A DNA stretch of 64,000 nucleotides from Haberlea rhodopensis. Lineage: Eukaryota; Streptophyta; Magnoliopsida; Lamiales; Gesneriaceae. The notes under the pieces are model-generated. The model did not search any database. It saw only the letters and a list, made by a program, of their open reading frames with translations, and was not told the origin of the DNA. How positions within the stretch are numbered: position 1 is the first letter of the stretch; each line of letters opens with the position of its first letter. The stretch spans positions 9,776,821 through 9,840,820 of the forward strand of contig CAJQUN010000003.1 in NCBI GenBank assembly GCA_907163345.1, read 5' to 3'. Position numbers and translations under genes: made by a program. Positions 46,744-59,621 of this stretch are shown here, piece after piece.

Positions 46744-49090
46744 GTAAGATTTCGATCCCAATTTGGGTCAGTTTAAAAAATTAATAGATTTGATAAATTA
46801 ATAAGATAATATTTTTTTAGGAAGACCCTTATATTAATTTATAGTCCGTCAATATCGTAAATTAATAATTCTCTAAAATTATAAATATAATTAGGACAAG
46901 GAAAAATATTAATATACTATTGTTTATTTTTTTTCTCGAAATTTAAATTTAGATGAATTACATCTCTAACCTTCTCATTACATTCAAAAGATATGTGTCG
47001 TGTTTTGGAACTGCAACAAAAATTATAAAGAGTTGTTGCAGCTATGATTGCTTCATTTTCATTAGATTACTTCTAATGGTACTAGATCATTGTTAGCTCC
47101 GTCCTTAACAGGACTTTTAATTACACTAGCCATAATTTTTTCTAAGTTTTGGATATTTGAATATTCACCATTTTCACACGGGTAATACAACAGGTGATTG
47201 ACATACATTTTATTGCGGTAATCGGGATAATTAACTATATTTCAAGCTCATGAATACTTCTTTGTGATAAATTCGCTGAATCAAAAAATAATCTTTAAAT
47301 TGATAAATTATTAATTTATCGATTAATTAATACATCTCTAAATTGAAAAAAAAAAAGCTTGCTTGGATCAAGTCACGTAGCCACTTTCCTTGCAGATTTT
47401 AGGGATTCAATTTCAATTCATGATTCCGACATTATTAATTTATATAAAAATTACCACATATTTTTTATAGGCGGTCTGTATAAATCTCATTTGTATTTTA
47501 ATTTATACGTATGGGTCCATACACAACCTAATTTAAAGCAAATCATAATTCACCAATTTAACCAGATTAATGCTGATCTAAGGGGTTAACCTAATTTTAA
47601 TATACTTTAAAGGTGAGCAATTATTGCGGTCTATTTTCACTTGGAATGCTTGATCGCACATCCATACTTCAAGAATGCATGCCCGTCTCAAATAATTAAA
47701 TCTTGTTCATTTAGAAAAGAAATTAAATGATACTTCTAGGTTAATCGGATTGATTGTCACCCATATCTTTTTGGGACGAACTCGAGTTCAAGTCTTGTTA
47801 AATTCGTTTGCCCTCCCCTAGCTCAGTAAAAGAAAGAAAATATAATAATAAATTACATAAACATAATCTTTTTTAGTATGTGTAATTATCTTATAAGTTA
47901 ATTATGTATATTATTTTAAAATATTTTCTCGAATCAGAATAATGACTACTATGCACCTCGATAATACAGGAATAATGAGATTACATCTTGTTCAAAACTT
48001 TAAAAAAATCATTATCTGCCACTCATAAAATAATTTTCCAATTTATTCGATTGACACTTGTTAAGCAAGAATTATGTTTATTTTATATGTAAATGTGGGC
48101 AAACACTATAAGATGTTGGTTATTGAATAAAGATCACTCCACTAACTAAAAGAAACAAATATAAAGCCAAAAGATGCTGAGGATTGAAATTACTCAATTA
48201 TCACTACTATTATTATTAGAATTATTATAAGTATATGACTTGAATTTTGAATTGAATATTTAATACCTCACCTCCTAATAACAATTGATGATGTGAAACA
48301 CATCCCATGGTTCAACTTGAAACCAACGAACAGAATCAATATCCCCGTCACGAGGCATTACTCAAATTCTTACATATTTATCTTTTTTGAATTTCATAAT
48401 AAAAAAAATGTTAATTAAAATTTGAAAAATATGGACGAGGTTTTTGCAATTTATCTGATAAGGCGAGACATAGTTTTTAGCATATATTTTTTATTTATTA
48501 TTAAAAAACTAAAAAAAAGAATAAAAATAAATAAAAAAAGCTAAAATTGGCGTGTCCAACTTTTATGCCAACCCAGTTAACATCTTCATGCCAGTTTATA
48601 AATTTGTTGTATTTCAGATTATTTTGTCAATTTTTTTTAAAAATTGATTATTATATTAAAAAACCAGCAATTATAATTTACCTGTATTTATACCTATTAA
48701 TGAAGGAAGAAGCTATTATAATGACTTTTCATGGTAAGTTTTTTCAACTACCAATAATCACCATAATAATTATCATTTTGCCTTGAATATTTTAGATCTT
48801 TAAGAATTTTGAGTTCTCCCATGAAAAAAATATCGTAATTATGAATTATTATTTATCCTTTCATCTTGGTAATCAACAATTTGTTCACATATATTAGATA
48901 TTTTTATAATTAAGATTTGGACATAAAAATATTATAATTATCATATTACTTTTTGTCAATCTTTATAATTATCATATTGATTATTCTTTAATAGTATTCT
49001 AATTTTTATATAAAAATCAAATTAATTCAAAGATAAAATTATTTAAAAAAATAATATACATAGACATATACGTCACTTGATGATGGTATA
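46740..49090. other. AT-rich intergenic DNA, no gene seen
   Basis: ORFs at 47359-47589 and 48547-48786 (+) are low-complexity. A B-box-like 'gagttcaagtcttg' near 47780 may mark a decayed SINE. Confidence 0.5.
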
Positions 49091-49099
49091 CAGAAGACG

Positions 49100-50204
49100 C
49101 GAGACTCAGGGCAGGCACTAAACATAAACACAGGAAATGAAGGAAAAAAAAGAGGGAAGGAGAAGAAAATGATATGCTCGTCTTGTCACTTCAACTTCTT
49201 TCCCTCAATTTACTTTTCTTTCTCTAGATCTGTAAATAATCTGGCCGTCATAAATCAAACCCCCCCTCCATCTTTACTGTTTTTTGGGTTCGTACATACT
49301 CAAGAATGAATATTTTACTGTTCTTGGTGATGGGGTCATTGGTTTTTTTCACCTAATCGTTTCCTGGTACTGAGTATCTGTTTATTTTCTACTTTTGAAT
49401 ACTTTGGTATGATTTAATATGTGATAATTTTGTGTACTTGCTGCTAGCAAGCGATATGTACTGGTGTAAGTTTTCTGATGCTCGCAGATTTCGGTTTTGG
49501 GCTGCCTTTATGTTTTACTGCGGAAGAATCTGATAGAAATACAAATATTAGAGTTTAAATTCATGGGCATGCGTCATAAAAAGGGTTGCGTTGTTTATAT
49601 CTCCTTTTATTTTCTCTCTTAAATTTTTTTTTTCTGGGGTTGGACTTTGACTTCATGTGAAAGGGTTGGATTTCTTGGCCGCCGGTTTCTTGTAGAACTA
49701 TTCAAATTGGCAGTAAGATCAAGGCTTATTTTACAACTTGTTTTTACTAATATGGTTATTTTGAGATGGGACAATTGTTTTGTTCTTGTAATATGTGAAC
49801 TTTGAGGGTAGTGTTTGGTGTTAAAGTGTGGTGGACCCTGTCGTTTTAGTCTTCAATCCTTATGCATCAATGAAATTTACGACCTTTCTAATTCTGGGTG
49901 TGTTAGTAAAGATGACATATTTTTCTTTTAGCAAATTTCTACTGTTACCACTTTTGTGCCTTTATTGTTTTGGGAGGTCTTGGTAGATTAACTTGCATAC
50001 CAATCTATGGATTGTACATTATTTGGGAATTTTGTTGTCACTTGCTTTATTTTTCTCTTTTTCATTCTGATATCAAGATTTCTTCGCTTTTTGCCTCCTT
50101 GAAGTTGAAGACAAAAAATGAAAGCATGTGCAAATTCGTTTGTTTAGGGCCTGGAAGTGTATCAATTCCCATTACTGCCCGACAATATAAGAGACTACGT
50201 AATC
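49100..50204 (+). promoter_or_regulatory. Probable 5' leader and leader intron of the CCCH gene
   Basis: A purine-rich then pyrimidine-rich leader-like stretch occupies 49130-49340. An AG acceptor in 'tttgtttag' at about 50147 precedes a 57-base leader segment before the ATG at 50205. The donor was not fixed. Related CCCH genes commonly have an intron only in the leader. Confidence 0.4.
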
Positions 50205-52291
50205 ATGAATTCTGATCTCCATGTTGAAACACAAGATTCTTTTCCTAGCTTGCTTGAAGTTACTGCAAACAATGATGTTGAGGGCTTTAAAAGGTACCTG
50301 GATGATTTACCATCTTGTGTTGATGAGGTCGGTGTGTGGTATGGACGCCGAAAAGGCTCGAATCAAATAGTTCTGCAGCAAAGGACTCCCTTGATGGTGG
50401 CTGCGACTTATGGTAGCGTTGATGTTATGAAACTGATTGTATCTTTACCTGATGTTGACATGAATCGGTCATGTGGTGTCGACAAGAGCACTGCTCTTCA
50501 CTGTGCTGCATCTAGCGGGTCGGCATATGCTGTTGATGTTGTGAAACTACTTTTGGCCTCAGGTGCCGATCCTAATGTAGCTGATGCTGATGGACTTTTA
50601 CCTTTCGATGTTATTGTTGTCTCCGTGAAGTTTCTGGAAATGAAAAATTCCCTTCAGATGATGCTCACAACAGATACATTGTTTGAGAAAGCACACAATC
50701 TTATGGTGTCGATTGGAACTCGAAATTCTCCGCCACTTTCACCATCCCATGGACATGAATCCTCTTTTTCTCCCTCCGAATCGGCACCTTCTCCAAAGAG
50801 TGCAAAATTTCATGACATTCCCATGACATCTGCACCAGAAAAGAAAGAATACCCAGTTGACCCTTCCTTACCTGACATCAAGAACGGCATCTATTCAACC
50901 GATGAGTTTAGGATGTTTTCTTTCAAGGTCCGCCCGTGCTCTCGTGCCTATTCACATGATTGGACCGAGTGCCCATTTGTTCACCCAGGTGAAAATGCTC
51001 GGCGGAGGGATCCAAGGAAGTACCATTACAGCTGTGTACCATGTCCCGATTTCCGCAAGGGGGCTTGTCGAAGGGGGGATATGTGTGAATATGCTCATGG
51101 TGTTTTTGAGAGCTGGCTCCACCCGGCACATTATAGGACTCGGCTTTGCAAAGATGGTACAGGTTGCAATAGAAGAGTTTGTTTTTTCGCCCACACCCAG
51201 GATGAACTCCGACCATTATATGTCTCTACTGGTTCTGCTATTCCCTCTCCTCGATCAAACACCTCAGCTGCTAATGCCATGGATTTTGCTGCAGTAATGA
51301 GCCTTTTACCGGGTTCACCCTCGATTCCGATGATGTCACCATCTCCATTTTCTCCTCCTATTTCTCCATCTACTAATGGGATTTCGAACACCGGTTGGCC
51401 AACTCAGCATAATGTTCCATTGCTGCACTTGCCCGGTAGCAATCTCCAGTCCAGTCGGTTGCGTTCATCTCTGAATGCTAGAGATATTCCCACTGAAGGC
51501 TCGAGTTTTTATCCTGATATTGATGTCCAACAGCAGCAAATCTTGAGTGAGCTATCTCTTCTGCCGAGTCCGAGTATTAATACCAATTTGTTGAACCGTT
51601 CTGCCTATCCAAAATTGTCAAGTCCTTCAAATCTGGATGATATATTTTCTGCGGGGGATTCTCCTAGATATTCTGATCAAGCATTTGGTTCATCAGTTTT
51701 TTCGCCTTCACACAAATCAGCGGCCTTTTATCAATTCCAACAACAGCAACAAAGCATGCTATCTCCAATCAGAACTAATTTTTCACCAAGAAACGTTGAT
51801 CAATCTCTGCTGAAAACACCTATACGGGTTCCATCTCCTGGGAGATTGTCACCTCGATGTGTAGAGCCAATATCGCCAACGAGTGTTCGTACATCGTTGC
51901 TAGCTCAACGTGAGAAGCAACACCAACAGTTTCGGAGTCTTAGCTCACGTGAACTTGGTTCTAACGCTGCAGCAGCCGTTGCTTCCTTAGAAGACACTTG
52001 GCCCAATTGGGGCTCCCCTAATGGTGCACCAGAGTGGTCAGTTCATGCTGACAAGTTTGGTAAATAAAAAGATCTTCATCATCCGAGCTCCTCGATAATG
52101 GGGAGGATCCGGATTTATCGTGGGTTCAGTCCCTTGTCAAAGAATCTGCTCATGATATGAACGAAGAATCTGTAGCCGGTACGTCCATGAGTATAGGTGC
52201 AAATCTGAATAACCAGATTGAAGAAATTGATGAATCTGTTTTGGGCGCATGGCTTGAGCAAATGCAGCTTGATCAGCTGATGGCTCAATAA
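50205..52291 (+). CDS. Ankyrin plus tandem CCCH zinc finger (RR-TZF) protein, C3H30/C3H56-like, one frameshift
   Basis: Plant RR-TZF regulator; family members act in RNA metabolism and stress signalling. The Arabidopsis C3H30/OXS2 type is a stress-related transcription regulator. Intronless in the coding part. I preferred the ATG at 50205 (MNSDLHVETQDSF) over the upstream in-frame ATG at 50157 because family proteins start this way. Ankyrin repeats span about residues 60-140 (RTPLMVAATYG, STALHCAASSG, LLLASGADPN). The fingers are C280-X7-C288-X5-C294-X3-H298, then 16 residues, then C315-X5-C321-X4-C326-X3-H330, the exact plant pattern. The Arg-rich part (ENARRRDPRKY) lies before them, and a Ser/Pro/Gln-rich tail follows. 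A stop at 52065-52067 comes from a one-base deletion in 'taaataaaaag'. The shifted frame continues with the conserved C-terminus (DPDLSWVQSLVKES to LGAWLEQMQLDQLM) to a stop at 52289-52291. Total with tail is about 695 residues, the family norm. Confidence 0.93.
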
Positions 52292-52319
52292 ATGCTAGTG
52301 CTTCTACTATGCCTTAAGG

Positions 52320-54830
52320 TCAGAGAACACGAGATTTTTGTGGAGTCTACCAGGTTCTGGAATTGACTTTGAAATGGCCTAAGTCCATAATATCTGATAA
52401 AAATCATATTGTTTTTGCCTTTTGATTCATTCTTTAACTAAATATTGTAAAGAATGAGTAGCCTATGCGTTGTTGGATATGGGCCTAATCTAGGAAACAC
52501 TCTTTTCAATTACCGATAAATATAAATATTTTTTGGTATATAGATAGGAGCATAATTTTCCAATGCTGTGGTATGACTAATGTCTTTTCAATGTATGCGT
52601 TTGAGGCCAACATGACTTGGTTACTTCATACTAAATTCTGAAATGGCCGAGAGAATGCAAATGATGATTTATTGATTATGTCTGAAGTTTTAGTGAAATT
52701 TTTCTGAATATAATAACCTTGGTTGGGACAGTGGATTATCAAGAAAGAAAGAAAGAAAAGTGGGAAGCAGAATATGAGTGGAATTCATATCCACAGTGTG
52801 ACTGGGATTTTGAGTTCTTATGGATTTTGATTAAAAAAAAGAAACTGGTTTATTCTTTTTATTTTGGTGACTTCATTTGGAGATTTAAGGAAAAAATTTA
52901 GTTCCAAGGGAAATCATGATTCTTACTTTGGAAGAGATAATGATGATGACGTGCGAGAGTGAACTTGAGTTTCGATTGAAAGGGGACGGTCCGATGGATT
53001 TGAGGTGGGTTGTATTTATATTTTTTTCAAAAAAATATTATACATCTTGTTTTGTCTAGCAATTGGTATATGTTGGTTTATGCATGATGAGGAAGTATGG
53101 ATTAAAAATGATGGAGGACATTGCTTAGGTTTAAAGAGATAAGGACATTTTGACATCCTTCAATAATACAAGAGTCGAGGTATACTTCATATCCAAATGG
53201 AACAAGTGACAGGTCAAGGGAGTATGAGACGATGAGATGACAATTCAACATAGTATCAAAGCCCTCGGCTAATGTCGAGGTTTTATGATTATAACTCATA
53301 AACAATTTTACCCACACATGAAATGATCCACTCGATGAATCTAAGAAAAAAAAGGAATAAATCGGCCAATATCTGAGGTGAGTGTTAGAAATTAGATAAT
53401 AAATTGTTGATTACTGTAACTAAGCTTTGGTTGAGTTATTTTATGTGCACAAAGTGACCATTCAGTTCCAGTAATGGCCAAAACAATTAAGTTTAATGAT
53501 GTGAGTCTCAACTTTGGTGGAGAATAAAGCACTTTTGGTTGCATATGATCGATGATGAATATAAAGTGGACATGGGGGGTAGTAGATCTATTGGATGAAG
53601 TGTCCGAAATATATATATATTTTATTATTCGAAAAAAATGGGATATTGTATTTAAAACGATGAAAGGTGCATTGTATTGAGTAGGGGTTGATTTGCAATT
53701 TTGGAAGAAAAGTCATTTGTTATTGAATTTCAAGCATATGGCAGGGGTTATTTTGTTAATTTTAAAAACATTTAAGAACTTTTTTTGTGAATAACTAAAA
53801 TTTAAACTTAGATAATATATTTTGGAGTTATTGACAAAGACAAATTGCAAGCTTTACATTAATGATACTTAAACATGGGCAAATCTGCATGTAGGGTGGG
53901 GCAGCTATCATTTCAAATTTTATTTTTTTTATTACCCTAAAAAAATTATAATTGTTTTACTAAAATTATATTTTGACTCATTTAAAAATTTTGCTACCCT
54001 CCATTTTGTATATTATTATTTTTTGTAAATAAAAGTTTTCTACTTAAGATATACTCATAGTTTAAATTTGTTATTATTCATAAATAGATGCATACACATA
54101 TATATTATGTATACTAGTACTGTTCTGCATGCATTGTGTGTATATTCATTTTTTTATAAAAGTATTGTGATAATTGTAACGTCCGTTTTTATTTTGGTTC
54201 TAGTTTTTTTAATTTAAATTATGAAATGAGTATACAGTATTTTTATATATAATTTTTTTGGATTTTAATACAATTTTAGGGTAATATTTTAATTTATATG
54301 GTAAGTGTAATGGTAATTTGTATGATTAAGGACAAATGTAAATTGGTGGACACATAAATGACATGTAATGTTAATATTTTAGATTGGCAAGGGTATGAAA
54401 GTAATTAAACATTGATATGAAATGATCGGACCACTACGGTATTTACGCATTGTATATAGTATAGATACAATACATGTAGAATTTTTTTTTTGTGGAATTA
54501 ATTTTTTTTATGTAAATATAATATCTTACATTTAATGAAATGCATAGAATCCATATTATTATTATATCGATGCCCATATCAAAACATGTGAAAAGGTATA
54601 CATAGTGATAATATATATTTATCTTGGTATTGGTGCTAGTTAGTGGTTTATCAAGAAAGCATTGGAACATGCACTTTGTGCGTTTGGAATCCCAAATCTT
54701 GCATCTCAAATTTTTAATTACCGATGAGAACATAAGAATGTGGAAATGATAAAAAAAATTGCGATTATTCCTTTAAAAAATTCTTGGGGATTAAACGATA
54801 ATGGGAATTTATTTATCTACAATATAAAAC
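52320..54830. other. AT-rich intergenic DNA, no gene seen
   Basis: Probable 3' UTR to about 52450 and then AT-rich spacer. ORFs at 52719-52901 and 54443-54733 have no recognisable motif. Confidence 0.55.
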
Positions 54831-54834
54831 AATG

Positions 54835-54950
54835 GAAATTAGGGGATACAAACTGAGCTCACCTACACTTTGGAGAGACTCGAGTTCGAGTCCCATATTG
54901 TGTGGAAAAATATTTAGTCCTTATCTTGTAAAAAAAAAAAGGATATTAAA
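54835..54950 (+). repeat. SINE-like element with B box and poly-A
   Basis: 'gactcgagttcgagtccc' matches a tRNA B box (GGTTCGANTCC). It is followed by 'gtgtggaaaaatatttag', then 'ccttatcttgt' and a run of ten A. The A box is weak. Shares text with 7330-7430. Confidence 0.5.
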
Positions 54951-55711
54951 TTCCACTTCAAATTATCTTGCCACGTCCCATCAGAAATACAAAAAAATTC
55001 TCATAATTCATCCTCTTTCGGTGGCCATGGAACCTTTTTTCTTTGTCTAATCAATTATTGGAGATGATATCACGCAAGAAAAAGGACTTGAGGCCAAAGG
55101 GTACAAGTATTTGTGATCAAACTTACTTATCTTTCCTTTTATTAGAAGAAAAAAAGGGAAAAAGAAAAACATTAAAGAATATAAATGCTTTTGTCATTTT
55201 TGTCAAAAGCAAATCTATGTATTGATCAAATCACAAGATTTTATTTCTTAAATTTATCATGAGTAGTGACGGAGACAGCATTTGTCAACTTGAGGTTTGT
55301 AATGTAACTCTTTCATGCACCTATTTTTCTAGCAATAAAGAATAAAAATCAATTGCATTATCTTAAAAATGAACTCTTGTTTTCGTAAAAAATACTTATA
55401 TGGATCCGATTTGTATTATCGAATCCATGATCATGAGAAAGGAAAGATTCTAACATACTCGAAGGAGAAGATCCTCACCAATTCAACCTCAATCATAGAG
55501 CAATTGACCGCACTACAAACCTATGAAAATAGTTTCAATCCAAGCCATGTTGAATTTTATGATATGCTCATAAAGTCTCACGACGATGGCACAACTGTAA
55601 ATTTCAGTAAATTTTTTTTTTTTGAACTACCAACAGATTATGGATTAATTAACCGAAAATGTATCAAGATTCACAGCGTTTTGGATCCACCGTGGAATGC
55701 CATCCACTAAC
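54951..55711. other. Region with an unrecognised ORF
   Basis: The ORF 55369-55710 (+, 113 codons) starts MNSCFRKKYLYGSDLYYRI and ends at TAA. It has a mixed composition and no motif I recognise. A low-complexity FFFFEL segment arises from a T run. Could be a decayed gene or chance. Confidence 0.2.
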
Positions 55712-55980
55712 TCAAACATGACCTACATTAAGTATATGAGTTGCTAAACTATGCGATGTAGAATTAGCTAATCTAGGGCAATGTTTGATGGTAGCGTTAT
55801 TAAGTTGATGCATGAAAGCTAGTATACAATCGATGAAAGGTGATTTAGGAGCTCTTGAGAAAGAGAATTCAAGGGTCACGACCACATTTGATGCATCTGA
55901 CTCAAATATCCAAGTTGGAGAACAAAACTTTTGAGCAGCTAAACAACCTTCCAGTAGCGCATGAGTCTCGGCCATGTGAG
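55712..55980 (-). pseudogene. RNase H-like domain fragment of a LINE, minus strand
   Basis: An 87-codon ORF with AETHALLEGCLAAQKF, then WIFESDASNVVVTLEF, then HCPRLANSTSHSLAT. These are the AE, ESD and R-AN-AH-LA blocks of the plant RVT_3/RNase H-like family. It is a second isolated C-terminal fragment in the window, diverged from the one at 27350-27720. No reverse transcriptase adjoins it. Confidence 0.75.
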
Positions 55981-56247
55981 GAGTAATTTGTCCATGGTCA
56001 TGGCCGAAACGGACACAAGTAAGAAACCAATACGAATGTTAGAATTATTATGGTGTGTGTTCAATTGTCTTGGTTTACACCAACGACTAAATAGTTCAAG
56101 ACTATAAGTTCACTATTAAGTCAAGTAAATCCGATTGAATAATATTACGCAAAATTCAAAGCCGCAAGCTATCTCTCCAGATGCCATAATAGTTCGTTAA
56201 AAGCGCTCAATTGCATACATGCATTAATTTAATTCATGTGAGGGATT

Positions 56248-56890
56248 GTTGGAAAAAAGTGAATTAAATGAGCTCGATCGAGCGAGTTATCCAGAAAAAT
56301 TTTGGTAACTTTGGTACAGTAGCTCGATCGATCGAGCCATGTTTCTGTTTCGTGAAATGGTGTGTCCATTCACGTCCGGTGTGATTTTTCGCGATATAGT
56401 GTCTCCAAAAGGTGTCCATTTGGACTTGTTTTTTGGTTTATTATATATTCAACATATCCCTCACTTGATATACATGGAATTTTCGAAATTCACGTCATAT
56501 TGAAGATCAAAATTTGAGTAATTTTGTAGATCTTCATCATTGTTTAATATGAAGCCTTTTTAAACCTTTGTGGTTTAAAGGATTTGTGATTTGGAGTGCT
56601 CCTATCACAAATCATAGTCGTTCTATCTTGGGAGACAAATTACCAAAGTAAATCGTTAGCACCGTAGCGGACAATATTGTCTTAAGGACATAGATTATAA
56701 ATCTCGCATCGACATTTCTAATAGCTTTGTTATTTTTACTTGCTACTTTCCTAAGATACACACCCTTAAATTTTGTACTACAGTTATAACTGAAACTCTA
56801 TAACGATATTGCCTTAACTAATTCATGATTTATTCTCTGTAATGCACGTCTGATGCATGGCTGTAATGCACGACTGATGCATGGCTCATT
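56248..56890 (+). mobile_element. LTR-like fragment
   Basis: Opens TGTTGGAAAAAAGTG after 'gagggat'. It carries GCTCGATCGAGC and CTCGATCGATCGAG palindromes at 56270-56335 and later Copia-like U5 text ('caatattgtcttaaggaca'). No second end or target duplication was found. A 24-bp tandem duplication closes it at 56838-56885. Confidence 0.35.
56838..56885. repeat. 24-bp tandem duplication
   Basis: 'tgtaatgcacgtctgatgc' and 'tgtaatgcacgactgatgc' start adjacent units differing at one base. Confidence 0.92.
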
Positions 56891-56929
56891 TATACCTTAA
56901 CATGATGAAGAAAAAAAATGACAAGAGAG

Positions 56930-57892
56930 AAATGAATATAACATTATTTACGACTCCGGAATCCATCCTTGAAAACAAGCAAAGGTCTGTATATCGCATA
57001 TCAAGATATACGAAACTAGACATCATGCATTTGCAAAGCTTCCAAATAGATTTATGTACATTTAAAGTTCAAGTAGACGAAACGTCAAAAGATCACAAAC
57101 ACTGTCTTATAAATAAAATGCTTGAAAACAGTAGAAACTTACAACAACAGTTTAAATATACTGTGCAGAAGCTTTGTTGTGTAGTATCTGAAATGGACGA
57201 GGCCACAGTAAACCGTGTGCCCGTAAACTCTAAATTGCCCGCCTACAACTTATGGCCTCCTGGACAAGAGAGTTCCAAGGTACAACGCCCGAAAAACCTC
57301 TGTTTGGATTGAAGCAGAAACCCAGACAGACTCACTCGAACACTTAGCAGTGTGTAGTACTCTCAAGATAAGATGATATGATATGAAATGCAATTTCGGG
57401 ATGAAGAAAGCATAGAGCTGATGTAGCTTATATAGCTGAGCAGCAGACCACTCCAAAGGTTTCAGAAATTAAGTGTAAAGTTTAATGGGGTTGGATAAAA
57501 AGTCTCAACACTTAACATTAGATTAATAAGGATTTAAGTCTCACACTTAAATCTGACTTCAATTCTGCAGGTAGGTGAAAAGTCTCAAACTTAATACTCA
57601 GCAGAATATGAAAAGTCCTTCGTGGCAGCAACACGTGCGGCGCGGTGAGTCGAGCGGAGCGGACGGACGGACGGCACGCGAGGGGCACTCATCTTTTCTA
57701 CTTAACTACACTCTATTGATTTATATCTCATTATAAACAAACCATAAATGTATCATTTTCTCAATGTGAGATTTTTTAGCCTAATTGACTATTCATAATT
57801 AACTTACCATATTTTTGTTCTCATTAAGAAAATTAACAATAATTATTGGGTTTTTAATAATTAAAACCCAATTAGTTTATTAATCCCAACAC
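56930..57892 (-). mobile_element. Copia-type LTR, minus strand
   Basis: Reversed, it starts TGTTGGGATTAATAAACTAA at 57892, a characteristic Copia LTR opening. A TATA box (GCTATATAAGCTAC) follows at about 57430. In the upstream part lies a GC-rich patch at 57630-57690 with three GGAC repeats. The far end and target duplication were not found. The ORF at 56881-57312 on the other strand is not supported as a gene. Confidence 0.5.
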
Positions 57893-57899
57893 TTGAGGC

Positions 57900-59600
57900 A
57901 TAGAAAACGGCATGTATATCATCCAATATCAATATGAACATCGAGACAATTTCATATTCCAGTCTACAAAACTTTACAATCAGCATTTGGCTGCCAAAAA
58001 ATCTCATTAACAAAGAGCTAGATACGATGCAGTCATGCAGACATTACAATTATTGATGCTGCAATATGTGTTTGCTTTCTCGCTCTCTGTTCCCATCATG
58101 CATTGCACCAAACTCCCTCTTCTCGACTTCTATACTGTTATGAGATTCTCAAACAATTCTTTTCGGTCTTCTTGCGCTTTTTCCAAAGCTTGTAACTCAA
58201 AAACAAGATGATGGTCATTGTGTTGTTGGTTGAGATCATGTTGCATCGATGTATTTATCTATGAGGAGATGAAATTATTCTTTAGTTTCATGCATTTGCA
58301 CGTCTTGATCAATATATTTTTCTGTGGTTCTTCAATTTTTCGAATGTAAACATCGTCATATGCTAAAATTATCATCTTAGACTTAAACTAACCAATTGAT
58401 ACACACAGACATTATTCTGAACTCATTTGCTAAATTGGGAGGCTATGCTACCGATCCAGGATGGGTTGTTGCGTGGCATCAGAACGACTCATTTTGAAAT
58501 TTTTTTGTAAAAAAAATGTTCCGGGATGTGTGGTGAAGATACCTGAACGGCAGCATCAAATTAACTTAGGAAAAAAACATGTAAAATTTGAACCTTTTGA
58601 ACTAACTATCCTTGTAGTTAGTCAAATGTGATGTGAATTATCAATTCATGATCATGGCTAAATCCTACATCTTTTTATATATGCACATCAATTAGTACGT
58701 TAAAGCTCATAAATGGCAAGTGAATCATTGAACAAAAATAGTTTTGCTTTTGAGTTCAACGCCAAATTATTATTATTATTTTTTTCAAATTTGTTCGAGC
58801 CAGCTTCAATTTTAATAATTTCATTTCGAGTGAGAAAGAAAATCACTTTAGCTAGTACGAAGATCATATGGCATCAAATCGTAGTTTTGTGCATGGATAA
58901 AGTAAAATTAAGAAGAAAATAAAAGTGGAGGTTCTTGTGATTTTATTTAAAGATGGCGACAGAATCAATGGGATTAGATACATATTATCTCTAAGTTTTA
59001 AACACTGAAATGCAGAAACGCATCATTAATCAAAATCTAAACCTAGTTAACCTTTTAAATCTAAAAACTACCTTTTCCATATCAAGGTAAAATAATTCTA
59101 ATCAATAAATTCCATTGTTGTCCCAAAATATATTCGATTTCTTTATCAAATTATTTTTAGAATGTGAAGCGATTAGCACAGCCTTCCTCGGTTAAATTTT
59201 TATTTATTTATTTTTTTTGGTTTTTCAGGAATAAAATAAAATTAGGCTGATCACTTTGTGATAAAGATATGTGGTGGATACATTTCTAAATATACTATCA
59301 TTTAAGAGGGCAGGAATCTTTGTTGACCAAATATGAAGTCACTCGATATAAATCCAAGTAGATATTTATACAATCATTTGGCACGAATGGACAAACTCGG
59401 CCCACAAAGTTTTCACGATACATAAGACTCGAGAGGGGTCGGATACTTTGAGTCTAATGTATGCATCATTCTCTTGTACTGTAAGATGCTATTTACAACT
59501 TAAATCAGTGACCTTCAGGCCATATGAATGACATCTATTACGAAATTTAGATAGTATTACAACCTAATATATACTAAAAGTTGAATTTTGTATCATAGAA
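57900..59600. other. Intergenic DNA upstream of the transporter, no gene seen
   Basis: AT-rich. The ORF at 58713-58922 (+) has no motif. No clear TATA box was picked for the transporter; 'tatatactaaaag' near 59568 is a candidate. Confidence 0.45.
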
Positions 59601-59621
59601 CAAATATTATATGTATAAAGA

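Noticed and set aside
56881..57312. 143-codon plus-strand ORF
   Set aside because: It overlaps the R-U5 part of a minus-strand Copia-type LTR and matches no protein family known to me.
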